Below are positions 33,963-45,570 of a DNA stretch of 64,000 nucleotides, in pieces. The DNA comes from Ligula intestinalis. Lineage: Eukaryota > Platyhelminthes > Cestoda > Diphyllobothriidea > Diphyllobothriidae. Positions within the stretch are counted from its first letter, which is position 1. Every line of letters starts with the position of its first letter. The translations under genes and the position numbers were made by a program. The stretch lies in NCBI GenBank assembly GCA_036362985.1, contig JAYGXS010000003.1, positions 78,322,092 to 78,386,091 on the forward strand. The letters run 5' to 3'. Under the pieces are notes generated by a model, which saw nothing but the letters and a program-made list of their open reading frames with translations, was not told the origin of the DNA and did not search any database.

Positions 33963-34197
33963 AGGTGTTAAGTGTTGCAGGACCAATTCAGTTATGAGTC
34001 CCAAACTTGGTAATCCAACTTGTTATTGAACTATACATTCTGCCGTCGAACGTAAAGTTTATTTTTAGTCAGACGCTCAGGAGATGGATTATTTGGACGG
34101 GTTTGAGGCGATTCTTCGCTTCATTTTATTTGCATTATGTGAGTAATTCGGCAGTCTCGAGGGACCATCCGAGGAATGGAAATAAAAAGGGCTGACA
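33963..34197 (-). pseudogene. PLE reverse transcriptase fragment, decayed
   Basis: The DNA parallels 31490-31730 of the intact PLE: 'caggacc...tatgagtccc', 'ccgtcgaacgtaaagtt', 'cgattct', 'cagtctcgag' and 'gaaataaaaagggctgacatcaa'. This covers the region between the FDVTSLFT motif and the GTPMGSP motif. It contains stops and shifts, and starts immediately beside MITE copy 2. Confidence 0.75.
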
Positions 34198-34210
34198 TCA
34201 ATTAGGTCAA

Positions 34211-34510
34211 TCGACCTACTTAAATCTGCCAAAACCCTAATAACCAAGGTAAATCTAGTAGTCCATCCTGTGGATCCGAGATGATTACTTAGGAAATCCT
34301 GCGTGGTCGTCAGCTTACTGCGTCCAAATTGGTGGATTCGGTGCGAGCAGTAAAGTTGGGTAAGCAAATCGACACAAGTGTGATTGAATTCACGGTGCAC
34401 GGTGAGCTTCCTAGCTCAATGGTAGAGTAGCGACTGCGCAAAAGCCATCGCTGCTGTGTGGGTTTGGCTTCCACCGAGGACACGCATTTCTCACAATTGG
34501 GTTCATCGAA
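34211..34510 (+). repeat. spacer plus tRNA-like repeat
   Basis: The spacer portion (34211-34390) is followed by a degenerate tRNA-like segment. It has AGCTCAATGGTAGAG (D arm), GTGGGTTTGGCTTCCACC (T arm with changed loop) and the 'ctcacaattgggttc' 3' flank. Order: spacer, then tRNA-like, then tail, as at 22.6 and 60.2 kb. Confidence 0.65.
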
Positions 34511-35835
34511 AATTTTAATTCTGTTTTATATATAACTGGACAATCAACAAAGTATTAATGTTTTGTACTTTTATTTATTCTTCATCAATTTACCGCTTTT
34601 TGTTCTCCTTTGCCTTGAATATACTTATGGTTAACATTAAATCAGTGGCCCGTATTATGACCATTATTTAAACCTCGAGTTTTTTTTACTGAAAATTAAC
34701 AATTTTAATGTAAGTAAATAGCAATTTATCAGCCAAGTTACGCCCTGTTTCCATTATGATACTTCATTTACTGTTGCAAAAATTTGTGGGAAGCCGCATT
34801 TTCTGATGTTGCGCAACATTAATTGTCTGTTGTCAGATGGATAATTTACTGTAATGGCTAGTTTGTCCTGTCCACAGGTAGCCTTCCTACGGCGTTGCAA
34901 ATGCCTGTTTTCCTGAAATAACACCACATTATAGCACAGAGCTGGCCAAATGACCTTATCTCTGCCATCTATATCCGTCAGAGGCTGTGCACGCTCGTAG
35001 CTTAATCAGGCGGGGGGCCTTTATTGCAAGTCATGCACTATTCTCAGCATTTGCCAAGTGCAGTTTAAAGTTAACACCGATTGTGTGACAGCCCACGCTG
35101 ACACCTTGATCCGTCCGCGCTGTGCAACGCGATGCGACGCGACGCGACGCGGATCCCTGGCTGGGCATTCAATCGAAGCGGCTCGACAACGCGCAAAAAA
35201 ACAGCTGAACATGTCAACCATTTATCGACGAAAGCGGTCGAGAGAGAGAAAGACAAGCGTGTAACCTGTCCTGCCACGCGGATTCTCTGTTTGGACCAGA
35301 AGGCGTCATATTTGGGCGTCGTGGTTTCCTATACACAGACTGTCATAAAAAGCTAATGAGAACAGCATTAAATATCAGTCTGCTATAGGTACGGAAGCCA
35401 AATCCCTCGAATTCTGCTATAGGTAATCGGTGACGTATACGGGGGAGGAGCATTACGGAGGCATAAGAGAGAAAACCAAAGAAATATCGGAAACAAAACA
35501 GGAAATGGAAGATACAAGTATTATAAAAATCCAAGGAATAGAAACGAAAAAACGCGAAATTTTTTTTAAAAAAATCATTAAAATAAGGGATTGACAACCA
35601 GGTCAGTCGGCTAGCGGTGAACGCTTTCCGACTGTACGCCAGTGTCTTTCGGTTATTGGCTACTTTCCAAAAATCACAAATCCAGTAAGCGCGACCAAAA
35701 ACCAATGACAAAATCAAAGAACATGGGCTCCATTTATTATTTAATATACAATAATCCCGCATAGCAACGATATGCGAAAGCAATAATATAATTGTTAAAC
35801 ACAATAGAAATCGTTAATAAAGTAATAACAGTAAA
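34511..35835. other. no recognised feature
   Basis: A GCGAC mini-repeat sits at about 35125-35150. The 153-codon minus-strand ORF at 35343-35804 is rich in Phe, Leu and Tyr but is AT-rich and unrecognised; I do not call it a gene. Confidence 0.3.
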
Positions 35836-36180
35836 AGATGACTCGATCGCTGGGACAATGTGTTTGTTCGCCTGACCTTTCGAAATCCGACGCGGATTCA
35901 TCATCAGAGACATGCTCAAAGAACAGTATCAGAAACAGTTTGTTTGCGCACGTGGTTCTACCGTAAAACTTAAACGTACAGAAAAAAGCGATAAATGCCT
36001 TGACTGTGCGCTGATTTGCTGCGTCATCAATAACCATCTGGCCTCGCGGTGTTGGCATAAGATGATGTGGTGGACTGCCTGTTCTCCGAGTGGCGATTGT
36101 TTTGGCAAAATTTGGTCTCAGCACCGACTATGGATTGGGCAAATCGTTGCAACTGATGTCCAATCTATAAGCGACCAATG
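35836..36180 (-). pseudogene. PLE 3' remnant (minus strand)
   Basis: The minus strand encodes NDLPNP.SVLRPNFAKTIA near 36150-36100 and PPHHLMPTPRGQ nearby. These match the intact PLE's NDLPNPYSILRFNVAKAS and the following region. Between this and the hammerhead-like motif lies the 3' untranslated region. The copy is 5'-truncated at about 36180 and contains stops. Confidence 0.75.
35850..35912 (-). ncRNA. hammerhead-like motif, best stem II of the short type
   Basis: CTGATGA (35907-35901) is exact. Stem II GAATCC-GCGTC-GGATTT has about six pairs including one G-U. It is followed by C, then GAAAGGTCAGGC and GAACAAAC. Cytosine after GAAA is replaced by G, which changes the minimal stem III. Confidence 0.55.
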
Positions 36181-37128
36181 CTCGCCAATCTGCCGGACAG
36201 TTCATTCGTTTAAACAAATTAAATTAAAAATGATAAGAAAATATGCAATTAAAATTTAAAAAAATTACCATTACAACTGGTCCCGTATTGCAGAGTTCTG
36301 GGGATTTGGCTTCCGTTGTGGCTTCCACAATACACTGCTACCAAAGATTTCTCAAAGGACCGACCACTCCCAGACCAGACCTTGCAGTAATTATGATATT
36401 TCTGTAAAAATGGCTAACTAAGTGTCTTATTGTAAGTACAGAACCGCTCGTAGCATAGGCCATCTTTATTGTGAATTGATTATGATTATAGTCCGCCTCT
36501 TACGATGATTATAAGACCCATCTTCGTCAAGAGGTATACTCTGGCCAACTGCTTCCCTTAGACCCAGTTTTTCCAGTAAATACCGGAGCTTTCCTCAACA
36601 TAGAACCGGTCGTTCCTTAGAGCTGAACATCTGCGTACCAGATTATTTAACAGACGGGCCCTCAATGGACATTTCTAAGGAAAACGTGCCGATTCGTTAC
36701 TTTAAGCACCTGCCCTCACATTATAAGTTGTCACAAATTGACGGGGATTTTTTTGCAACAGCCAGCCCCGTTTCTCTCTAAGTTTTATAAAAGTCAACCG
36801 TACGAGTGTTTTTATTTTAGAAGTTGGCCCTTCAACACACCAGGCGAATGAGTGGGAACCATCGAGTGCCGGCTTGGGTCGACTTATTCAGTAGATTACC
36901 AACCTAGAAACCCCCTCCCCTTATCTACTACAGTGTTTGACAAACGATGCCTTAACCCTCGTTGATTGACGTTCGCCGATCGCTGACAGAACTCACTTGT
37001 CCTGCTCGGCCTTCGGGGGTCATTGTCGAGTCTCACCGGCAGCCGCTCAGCGGCTAGTAGTCTAGGCAGATAGCATTGCTGACCACGTCAAATGTCAATA
37101 TTTCCCGATCGAAACCGGCAAGTCAACG
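36181..37128. other. no recognised feature
   Basis: No ORF or repeat I can support. Confidence 0.3.
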
Positions 37129-37290
37129 AGCCCCTGACTCAATGGTGAGGATATTAGACTTCTGACCAAAGGGTCGCGGGTTCGAGTCTCGGGTGGAGCA
37201 CCACTTCGGGTTCGGTATAACTGGCTAACGATGGCTTATGAGTCAGAAATGGTAAATCCAGTCTCCTGTGCCTTTGCCGACGATGCTGTC
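37129..37290 (+). repeat. tRNA-derived SINE, copy f
   Basis: GAGCCCCTGACTCAATGGTGAGG head with an excellent B box (GCGGGTTCGAGTCTCGGGTGG). The body reads 'ctggctaacgatggc', 'gtcagaaatgg' and 'cagtctcctgtgcc'. Confidence 0.85.
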
Positions 37291-37584
37291 TGCCTAAACA
37301 CTGTTTTCTTCTGCCTGTTTACCCCATTCTAAATCTTTGTCTCAGATCTGTTGTTGTCGGTTTCACTTGAGTGAAGTTGTATGTGGCTAAACGATTGTTC
37401 ATCGAGAGAAACTTCCGCTTTCTTTGGCTGTCGGACTGAAAGTCCACCGTATCCGAAAACAAATGACTCGAAACATAAGGGCGTACTTGGTGGGCACAGA
37501 CAGTTTGACCGTCGGTTTCGATGAGGTGCAGGGTGGTGTAGGGGCGATGATTTGCGTATAGCTTTGTTTATAGTAGAAAGCAAT

Positions 37585-38165
37585 AGCAAACACGGCAGCA
37601 GTGTGGCGAAATGATGCCAATTCTCAGTTTGTGCCTTATTCGACAAGACCCGACCACAAATTCAAATTTGAAGAGGCTGAAAATCTCGCAAGAGGTGACA
37701 ATTGGGTGAGCCGATAATTGCTTGAGCTGCGGTTCATGTGCCCCCAATTCATAAATATGTGCAATGAGTTGTCCCATCCATATTCGATGCTGACACTCAA
37801 TTCGGCCAAAGCAAGTCACCACTTCGGGAAGGCACGGGCCACCGCGTCGTCTTACGCCAAATAGCAGAGAGCCAGATGACCGAGCACTCATCATGCCCGA
37901 GTCAAACACACGCGATGAAAGTACAGCAAGTCAGAGCCCTCATGCCGGTCAAGAAGCTAGCAACACACATGAAGGCAACTATCGTTAATTGTCGTCATAT
38001 GATTACAGTAAGGATGATGTCCTATTAATACTGCAAGTTCCAGTGCATATGTTACCCGTTTCTGCTATTGCTTTCTGATGATGTCTGTGATGAAGAATCT
38101 GCGACGGATATCGAAACGTCAGGCAAATAAGAGTGTTGTCCCAGCGCTCGAATCATCATCTTCTC
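37585..38165 (+). pseudogene. PLE fragment from GIY-YIG domain to 3' end
   Basis: One plus-strand frame reads WRNDANSQFVPYSTRPDHKF, FEEAENLARGDNWVSR, a stop, then LLELRFMCPQFINMCNEL and ASSYAK. This matches the intact ORF from about residue 465 onward. The GIY-YIG start is missing, so it is 5'-truncated. The 3' untranslated region and hammerhead-like motif resemble the copy at 7.3-7.7 kb more than the intact one. Confidence 0.85.
38085..38150 (+). ncRNA. hammerhead-like motif, core damaged
   Basis: GTGATGA stands where CTGATGA is expected. Then come ATCT-GCGAC-GGAT, ATC, GAAACGTCAGGC, AAATAAG and TGTTGTCCCAGCG. Loss of the first core cytosine should abolish cleavage. Confidence 0.5.
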
Positions 38166-38290
38166 AATTTGTTTATAGTGGTAGCAGGCTCGCGCGGCGT
38201 CTCCCGAACTTTCTATTCCCTCATTCGGCAGAGCCCGATGTCCTGACCAAGTCAAGAAGGCCGGAAACAGGAGGTGCTCCTAAACGTACC
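38166..38290 (+). repeat. dispersed repeat R5, copy c
   Basis: 'gtagcaggctcgcgcggcgtct' and 'gatgtcctgaccaagtcaagaaggccgg' parallel 10438-10530. Confidence 0.5.
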
Positions 38291-38299
38291 GCCCTGCCT

Positions 38300-38680
38300 G
38301 TCCTAGACACCGCATTGGTAAGAACCCATTGCAGCCTGGCTCTCAACCCGCTAGTCAGCCACTCCACACAAAAACACACTCAGCTGACCGCGCGGTCCGC
38401 GTTTGCCCCTTCAGTTAGCAGCCTTCCAAGCTATGGCTTTTAACGCCACGCAATAGCTTCAACCGCGCCAGATTGTTTACAGTGTGGACAGAAATGCGCT
38501 AAGACGCCGATCCCTCCCTCTCAATCTCTATTCCCAGGCCTCAGCCCACTGTCCGAGCCAATCACGCGGGAACGCAAACGCAGACGCGCAAAACAAAATC
38601 CTTTCCGGAACAGACGGCTCCAGACTCCAAAGGGTTTGAATTCGCGCGCCGCTAAGCAGTTTTCACGCCCCCAAAACCTC
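38300..38680 (+). repeat. dispersed repeat R2, copy 2
   Basis: 'ccattgcagcctg', 'ccaagctatggcttttaacg', 'attcccaggcc' and 'gggtttgaattcgcgcgccg' match the copies at 1.8-2.1, 54.6 and 55.5 kb. Confidence 0.6.
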
Positions 38681-39828
38681 TGTTATACCATTGTCTGGCC
38701 CATAAATGTCAACGTAGTTCGTACACAGAGATGAAAAAAGAGTGCCGAATGCGAATCAAAGTGCAAACGCGAGCGCGCCGTTAAGCGCGCCGTCGTTTTT
38801 TTCAGTCATGGAATAATGAGGCTAAGTTTAAAGTCCGTTGCGCTGGATGGATGCTGACTCCTGCGGAGTGCGGATATGAGAGTGTGCTCTCACGTCTTCT
38901 TAATAACGTATTTTTTCCGGTTCTGTAAATACTCACATGTTTAATTTGAAAATCCTATTCGGGTAAACATGCTTTTTTGGGCAATTTATCATCGGGCCTG
39001 TACAATTGCGTGGATAATAAAAATAGGAGAGTTGGAATGGGTCTATCAATATCTTTTGATTACCCCTAATTGCTTTCACGCCGCCCACATGGCGTGATCG
39101 ACAGGAAGCAGTCATTGCGCTTTGGAGAGGGGAGGGGCCAATTAAGGTAGGCTGTGAGTATTTGTCGGTGGAGTGTAAATTAGCCACCAGGATGCGGGGG
39201 TGATATGCGATCGCCGTTTGGCTGCGGCGTTGGCCACGGAAGTGAAAGTGTTTGCATTAGCGTCTTCTGACAATGCAGCAATAGCCTTATAGGCGCTACC
39301 TGGGCTGTTTATAGCAACTGTTGACGGAAGCCCTTGGAGAAGTTGCCTGGTGTCCAGTAGACAATCTGAAAGACTTCGTTAGGATCAACTCGATGATTTA
39401 TATCGACAAGGTATCTGAGGATAGAACTGGAGATGACTCTCGTTTCAGCTTTTATTAGTCAGTCCGGTATGTGTTCACATACCCTGCTTCCCAGGTGCCT
39501 CATTGATCGCCCAATGTATGCTGCTTCACGGGAGCTAGTAAAAAAGTAAATGCACATCAATGTGGCCTTCAGCGGCAGTCGGTCTTTACCTCCCAATTGC
39601 AGGAGGAGAGATTTCATGGAGAAAACACGTAAGTTCATCGCAAGGTAAGCATTTGTGATCGCTGTCTTCAGACGTCATCTTATTAGCTCGCTTCTTGCAT
39701 GGCCGAAGAAAGGCACTCTTATAAACGCCTCTTAATTTTGATTTATTAGATAAATTTTAATTTTGGAGCAACGCTGCCAGTAATTTTGACTATTGTGCGA
39801 GTTAAGGGATTCGGGCAGATTTGCTTTA
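38681..39828. other. no recognised feature
   Basis: No supportable ORF or repeat. Confidence 0.3.
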
Positions 39829-40335
39829 TTTTAGTTGACTCAACTGTGAAAAACTCGTCGCGTCAGCGAAATTCGAACCCGCACGGCTGGGAAGGCCTTT
39901 ACGTAGCCAACGCTCTACCGATTTGAGCTACGGCGCCACGCTTTGCGCTGTGAATTTAATCACATTTTGATCGCTTGACCCACTTACTTTCTTTTGAATC
40001 CTAATAACACACCCATAGTTTTTAAAAAAATTAAACTTCACAATTTAATCACATTTGGATCAGTTTACCCGCTTTCTTACTTTTGTATGGTATCCACCAT
40101 ACGGAACAGCAAGTGGACGGTCCAAGCTTACTTACTGTTTTTTATGGAATCCACCATACGGAACAGCAAGCTGACGGTCCAAGCAGGATCAATCCAATTG
40201 TGATTAAATTCACAGCGCAAAGCGTGGCGTCGTAGCCCAAATTGGTAGAGCATTTGCTGCGTAAAGGCCTTCCCTGCGGTGCGGATTTGACTCCCACCGA
40301 CGTCGCTAATTTGTTTCAAAATTGGGTAAACTAGG
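39829..40335. mobile_element. palindromic element with tRNA-like arms, copy 1
   Basis: The minus-strand tRNA-like arm (39838-39945) reads GTAGCTCAAATCGGTAGAGCG, ggctacgtaaaggccttccc and GTGCGGGTTCGAATTTCGC. The plus-strand arm (40222-40330) reads GTAGCCCAAATTGGTAGAGCA, gctgcgtaaaggccttccc, GTGCGGATTTGACTCCCACC. Outer flanks are inverted copies of 'ttt(c)acaattgggtcaa', inner flanks of 'gtgattaaattcacagcgcaaagcgtggc'. The centre holds a 45-bp direct duplication around 'ggaatccaccatacggaacagcaag'. Confidence 0.75.
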
Positions 40336-40494
40336 AGGAATCTTCCCGTATAGTGTCAAACCTAACTCCTGCTCGAAATTAAAAAATGCACGAGTGGTTC
40401 ACCTTGGGTTAGCGCAGCGAATCGGCACGATAATTTCAAGACAGCGATCAGCGGATGACGATAGGTGTTTATGAGGGGTGTCACAAAATTCTTT
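40336..40494. other. flank of mariner relic
   Basis: From 40492 'aaccctaataacacacctacagttttta' repeats 39994-40024 of the neighbouring palindrome. It may be a terminal or target-related sequence of the mariner copy. Confidence 0.35.
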
Positions 40495-41110
40495 GAACCC
40501 TAATAACACACCTACAGTTTTTAGAAAAATATATACATCCCAATTTACTTTACAAAGGTGAGATTCTGGAGGGTCTGCAAGGCGTTCGTTCTCCAGGCGT
40601 CCCGCAGTGATCTCTCCAATCCAGCAGCAGTAGTAGGAACAGGCTGGTTCTCGTCAAACATATTGCCAAAATTGACTTTCAATTGGATTCAAATCAGGAT
40701 TATTTGCTGGCCGCATATCTTTCCTCTAAAAATGTGGCGTCTTCTCTGACAGCCACATCTGTGTCTCCAGAGCTGTATTAACTGCAGCTTCGTCCTGCAT
40801 AAAATAATCCTTGATGTGTCCAGCAGAAGTTTGTTCTCAAATTTCGACTAACTTGCACGGTTTTGTCCTATCTTTTAAAAAGGTGTTCTTGTAAGACCTC
40901 CTCTTAATAATATTGACCACTCACTCGTTGACACTGCGGTAAAATGTGGAGGGCAGAGAGCCCTCCAAATGGCATTGCCCTCCACATCGTGACAGTTGGA
41001 CTAAACTTTGAAATTTCATCGTTCTGAATCATGTTACGACTTGGAGCCCAAGTAACGTCATCTTTTGGAAGAATTCATACGGCAGTTCATCGTAAAGGAC
41101 GACTTTTTGC
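40495..41110 (-). pseudogene. Tc1/mariner transposase relic
   Basis: Minus-strand pieces in several frames form a recognisable DDE transposase C-terminal half. In order they are: VTMWRAMPFGGLSALHILPQ (around 41000-40935), GQYY with EEVLQEHLF, then MQDEAAVNTALETQMWL (40800-40750) holding the second catalytic Asp. After an in-frame stop comes NPDLNPIES (40705-40675) with the third acidic residue. A frameshift then gives FDENQPVPTTAAGLERSLR and DAWRTNALQTLQNL. The PDLNPIE motif is diagnostic. As read, 37 residues separate the acidic pair, suggesting a DD37-type lineage. At least one stop and two frameshifts make it dead. The N-terminal DNA-binding part was not found. Confidence 0.8.
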
Positions 41111-41149
41111 TAGTCGTCTATAGTCTACCTCCTGCCTATACTACAGAAG

Positions 41150-41275
41150 GTCATTCTATTGTTGTTTTGTCTATTTTAGTCTAGGGATTTTCTTCTTGCA
41201 GTAACACCAAAACTACATGCAAATACCGGCGCACACTGAAGTAAGTACAGCGTAAACATTGTGTCCAAAACTTGT
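41150..41275 (+). repeat. repeat shared with 12.1 kb
   Basis: 'tagtctagggattttcttct', 'gtaacaccaaaac', 'catgcaaat' and 'acattgtgtccaaaa' parallel 12092-12215. Confidence 0.5.
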
Positions 41276-41924
41276 TTAACAATGAATTACCGAGCATTGA
41301 GGTTGAGGAATTCACAAAAACAGTCTTACTGGCTATTTACTTGTCAAGAAATTTTCAAATTAGTGCAAATAATTATTGGTCACCATATATCCGCTTTGCT
41401 TTTAAACTCATAAAACAGCTTTCATCACAAGTTTGGCGTAATGTGTCAGTCAAAAGCAGGTTTTGAATTAAAAAGGCAGACTGGACTTCCTCAGGTGTGC
41501 TGGGCCTGTGCTTCCTTACTCGGCTGGCGAGTTACTGCTGTGTGAGAGTTGCCTGTTCCAATTTTAACTGACATGTTTAGGGCGTTGCATGTGCAAACAC
41601 ATCAAAGGTCTTGGTGAGTCATGCTTTATGTACCGTAAAAGTAGCATTTTCCGATTCGACCTTCTTCCGGGACACCGAGCTCTGCAATTCGGTCATGCTA
41701 ATGAAGACCCTTTGAATCTGCCTGATCGTGAGACTGCCAGGCCACTGGGTAGGCGCACACAAGCACATCGTAGCTGACCATACCAGCAGGACTGTCTCAT
41801 TCTCGACAGTGTGTTCTTCGCAGCTTGTCACTTTTGGATCCGTTTCTGTAGAGCTTCTACTAACACGATCGAAGGATATTAGTTCCGTCCTTAAACGTAA
41901 TCAGCAATCCATACAGTTGAGAAG
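41276..41924. other. no recognised feature
   Basis: Short ORFs only. Confidence 0.3.
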
Positions 41925-42010
41925 AAGACTCGATCGGTGGGACAATACGTTTATTCGCCTGACGTTTCGACATCCATCGCGGATTCATCATCAGAGATAT
42001 GAGTAGGAAA
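41925..42010 (-). ncRNA. hammerhead-like motif (solo copy)
   Basis: Minus strand: CTGATGA (41994-41988), AATCC-GCGAT-GGAT, GTC, GAAACGTCAGGC, GAATAAACG, TTGTCCCACCGATCGAG and a TCTTCTTCTCAA tail. It is very close to the copy in the intact PLE, but PLE coding sequence is absent. Confidence 0.6.
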
Positions 42011-43714
42011 ACAGTAGCAGAAATGAGTCCATACGGTTTTTTCAGCCAAAACATGGTAAATTGGAACTTCAGTTAATGAGTTGAATCTTTTCCAGCACCA
42101 AGTTCGTCAGGTGAAGTGCTCATCTTTCTAAACGCAGCCAATCAACCTGTATCGGTTCACTGATAGGCTGCAGACGACCGGAGACCTAAGCCCTGCAAGC
42201 AAGACTGAAAGTTGAATGCAGGCACACGCACATGCACTGAAAACTCTTTAACTTCGTGGAACCTCGTCAATCGAACCACTTTTTCGGCAAGTAGCTTGCT
42301 TGCTTCTTGAATGCTCATAGACGAAGCTGCTCCACACCCGAGACTCCAATGTAGTTCTCTGGGTTGTGAATTGAAGGGGTTTGCAGAATAGTCGCGCAGA
42401 ACAGTTCTGTCGATAGGGTAATAAAAGGTTTGCATTGCATCTTGAGACGCAATTTTAAACTCGATTAATCACTCGCAAATTGATCAGTAACATGGCCAGG
42501 CTTGGATAAAACTTCCTCAGTTTCCACGAATTGATGCGAAGGTTCACGTTCCAGACGCTTTTATAAGGCTATTCGAGCATCGGAACCTTATTTTTGTGAG
42601 CTTTTGAATCCATGCAGGATTTCATCGTCATAGATAGCAGCAGAAGCAGCAGTAGGGAGTTCAAGCCAATCAATCATCAGTGGCGCAAGTTTGGGGGTGA
42701 CTGAACGGAGCTCTGTACGCCAACGCAAAATCGATACGTCGATCGACCAATCGTTATCCATGGACCAGGGATCAGTCAATTCTCGGTTAGACGTGTTTCC
42801 GGTGTGGGTGATTACCTAGGCGACTGCAACGGTAAATTTATGGTGCATTTTATAAGTGTACACAACGAGTTCATTGTTTTCATGTTTTCCTTCGTAAACT
42901 TAGCATCTGTTCGATGCGTTTATGAAAACCTCCAAAATAAGATATTTTATAAAAACATCAAGCAAAAACGGAGTTTTCTGATATAAGTCCCTGTAAATAT
43001 GGCAGTTTGGGGCATATTTGTAGGCTAACTCAAATATGAAAGCTCATCGCTGGAAAAAAGTGCGTCCACAGCATATATAATAGGTAAACTCCTTAACAAT
43101 CACTTTAATTGGAAATTCAGGTTATGAATATCTACGTCAGTTAAATTTTTTCGAAGGAAAAATCAATGTGAAAATTGGTGACTTTGACCGGTTTTTGATT
43201 GTTGTGCAAATTATTGATGAAATTTCGGTTAAAACTGAAAAAACACTTTTTTCTGCATATGCGAGCGTTTTTGATTAGATTTGACTACAACTGCACAACC
43301 GGGTGGCAGCATTTGTATTAAGATTTTTCAAAAACTACTAATCCCGTGCCTGATTCGTTTTTACATTATGCATTGGTGGAAACTAAATTGTACAAAAAGT
43401 ACCTTGCCAGTGCTTCAAAGTAAAGAATATCGTTTTCACTGACCATCTACATGCTAAAATATACGTGTTTCTATTAGCGTTCACAAATCTTTAGTGCGGT
43501 AAAACAAAATACGGCCAGACAAGTTTATTACAGTTTCCTGTGCCAAAAAAGTTCAGAAATTGGCAAAAAATAGTTTTTTTTTTCAAAATGAATTCACTCC
43601 TTGTTTGTGGATAGGAATGCGATTCCTTACAGTTGCTTTCATCTAACTTTATAACTTATGATCAGATTATCTGGTTCAGGAAGATATATATTTAAGCAGA
43701 AGGACATTACCGAC
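42011..43714. other. mostly unrecognised; R7 copy inside
   Basis: 42630-42745 resembles 23130-23245 ('gatagcagcagaa', 'aagccaatcaatcatcagtggcgcaagt', 'gagctctgtacgcc'). The remainder is AT-rich, with no supportable gene. Confidence 0.4.
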
Positions 43715-43878
43715 AAATACAGGGAGACTAGGGTGGCCATTTCTGGCTTATAAGCCACCGTCGGCTAGTCATACCCAACTCAAGAGTTACGCCAAAATGT
43801 GGTGCCCAACTCGAATTTCTAATCCGCGCCATTGTTAGTTAGAAGTCCACCGCTCTAAGCGCTGTGCCACGGGCTCAC
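43715..43878 (-). repeat. tRNA-derived SINE, copy g
   Basis: The plus strand shows the reverse complement of the body ('actagggtggccatttctggcttataagcc', 'gtcggctagtcatacccaac'). The B-box region follows, and the head ends GGTGGACTTC...GCTGTGCCACGGGCTC. Confidence 0.8.
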
Positions 43879-43909
43879 TGCCTTGTCCGTTTTTTGATCG
43901 GGACTATAC

Positions 43910-44663
43910 ATGAGCAGATAGGCGTAGACAGATCAGTTACAGAACAAACTCGTCCCTCACTGGTGCCTTTGGAGCTCACACTTGATCCACGCCGCAAGGC
44001 GGCTGATAATATAGGCTGACGGACATTTCTGACAAGGACAAGGAAGACTGGACTATCGTCAGCTAGACATACCCGACTCAATTGCTGCTGCAGAAATTGG
44101 TGCCTCACCTGCGGTTCGAACCCTCGATCTTTTTAGTTAAAGGCCAGCAATCTAGCGTTCTCACTTAGATTTCTTGCCTATTTCTTTTAGAGCGAAATGC
44201 AGAAGAAGATGTTTGATTCTGTCATAGCAGGGGAAATGTCTTGGATATCCGGCACCCTCCGGGCTGGCCGAAATTCTGCCACTGCCCTTTCCTTAGCTCG
44301 AGGCTGTTCTTTTATGCGCCTGGGTGAATAGATGCCCCCCCCTAATAGCTTCAGCTCCTGACTTTTCGCTAATGATCTCACTTTCCTCAACAGCATAGCG
44401 GCTCAAGTTACGTCAGTGTCTACACTTGTGTGCTTCTCGGATCATATTTGGACACGGCTCTGAGCGAGAGTAAAAGTCCGGAGAAACTTTTGAGGCCATG
44501 TTCACATTTTTTTGCAGATGGGTGTGTGTGTGGGTCCAGAGCCAACGACCCCTTCAGTGTCGAGCCTTCTCAGGCTCCACGAGAATCACAAGCAAAGTTA
44601 AATCTCCAGCAAACAAACAAACTCTCAAACAGTATTTTGAGACAGAGAGAGAGAGAGAAACAA

Positions 44664-44729
<66 letters not shown>
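43910..44729. repeat. 820-bp tandem duplication, unit A
   Basis: It aligns with 44730-45590 throughout: 'gataggcgta', 'gatcagt', 'actcgtccc', a SINE on the minus strand, 'gcctatttcttttagagcgaaat', 'ccggagaaac', 'acatttttttgcagatggg', 'gtccagagccaacg', 'tgtcgagccttctcaggctccacgagaatc' and a terminal GA array. Confidence 0.85.
44015..44170 (-). repeat. tRNA-derived SINE, copy h
   Basis: Reverse-complement body ('gacatttctgacaaggacaagg', 'gtcagctagacatacccgactcaa') and B box ('gcggttcgaaccctcg') inside tandem unit A. Confidence 0.75.
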
Positions 44730-44732
<3 letters not shown>

Positions 44733-44735
44733 TAG
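44641..44735. repeat. GA microsatellite
   Basis: A long GA array at the junction of the two tandem units. The Arg/Glu-rich ORFs over it are artefacts. Confidence 0.95.
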
Positions 44736-45508
44736 GCGTACGCCGATCAGTCACAGGAAATACTCGTCCCGCCCTGGTACCTTTGGAACTCACACTCCAG
44801 CCACGCTGCAAGATGCCTAATGGTATACGCAGAAGGACATTACAGACAAAAACAAGGTGGACTAGGATGCCCATTTCTGGCTTACTAGCCGTCGTCAGTC
44901 ATTCATGCCCAACTCAACTGTTGCTCTAGAAATTGGCGCCATGCTCGAGTTTCTAATCCGCGACCTAGCTAGTTAGAAGTCCAACACTCTAACGCTCTTT
45001 CTTATGAACAAAGCGAAAATCTCGACTTGAAGAGAATTTAATGACTTCATGAAATTTCGTGACCTCTCTTACTTATATTTAACGCCTATTTCTTTTACAG
45101 CGAAATTCGCAAAAACAAAAGGTCTGGTTCTGTCATATTACATAGGAAATTTCCTGCATATCCACTAATCTCCAATTACTCCGAAATTCTGCCCTTTTAT
45201 CTAGCCCGAGGCTCTTCCTTTACCCCTAGCTGAATAAATGCCTTCTGATAGATACAGGTCCTCAACAGCGTAGTGGCTCAAGTCACGTCAGTGTTTCTGT
45301 GTCTACGCGTGTGCAGCTCAAATTATACGAGGACACCGTTCTGATTGAGAGTAAAAATCCGGAGAAACATTTGAGGCCGTTCACATTTTTTTGCAGATGG
45401 GTGTGTGTGGGTCCAGAGCCAACGGCCAATTCAGTGTCGAGCCTTCTCAGGCTCCACGAGAATCACAAGCAGCAAAAAAACAAACAAACAAAAACTCAAA
45501 CAGTCTTT

Positions 45509-45570
<62 letters not shown>

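Noticed and set aside
32158..34510. Simple 1.2-kb tandem duplication of MITE plus tRNA-like repeat
   Set aside because: The order of tRNA-like segment and spacer differs between the two halves, and a PLE fragment is present in only the second, so separate insertions fit better.
44430..44929. ORFs rich in Arg/Glu near the GA arrays (also 45299-45650 and 63230-63526)
   Set aside because: They are translations of GA microsatellites; composition and multiple overlapping frames show they are artefacts.
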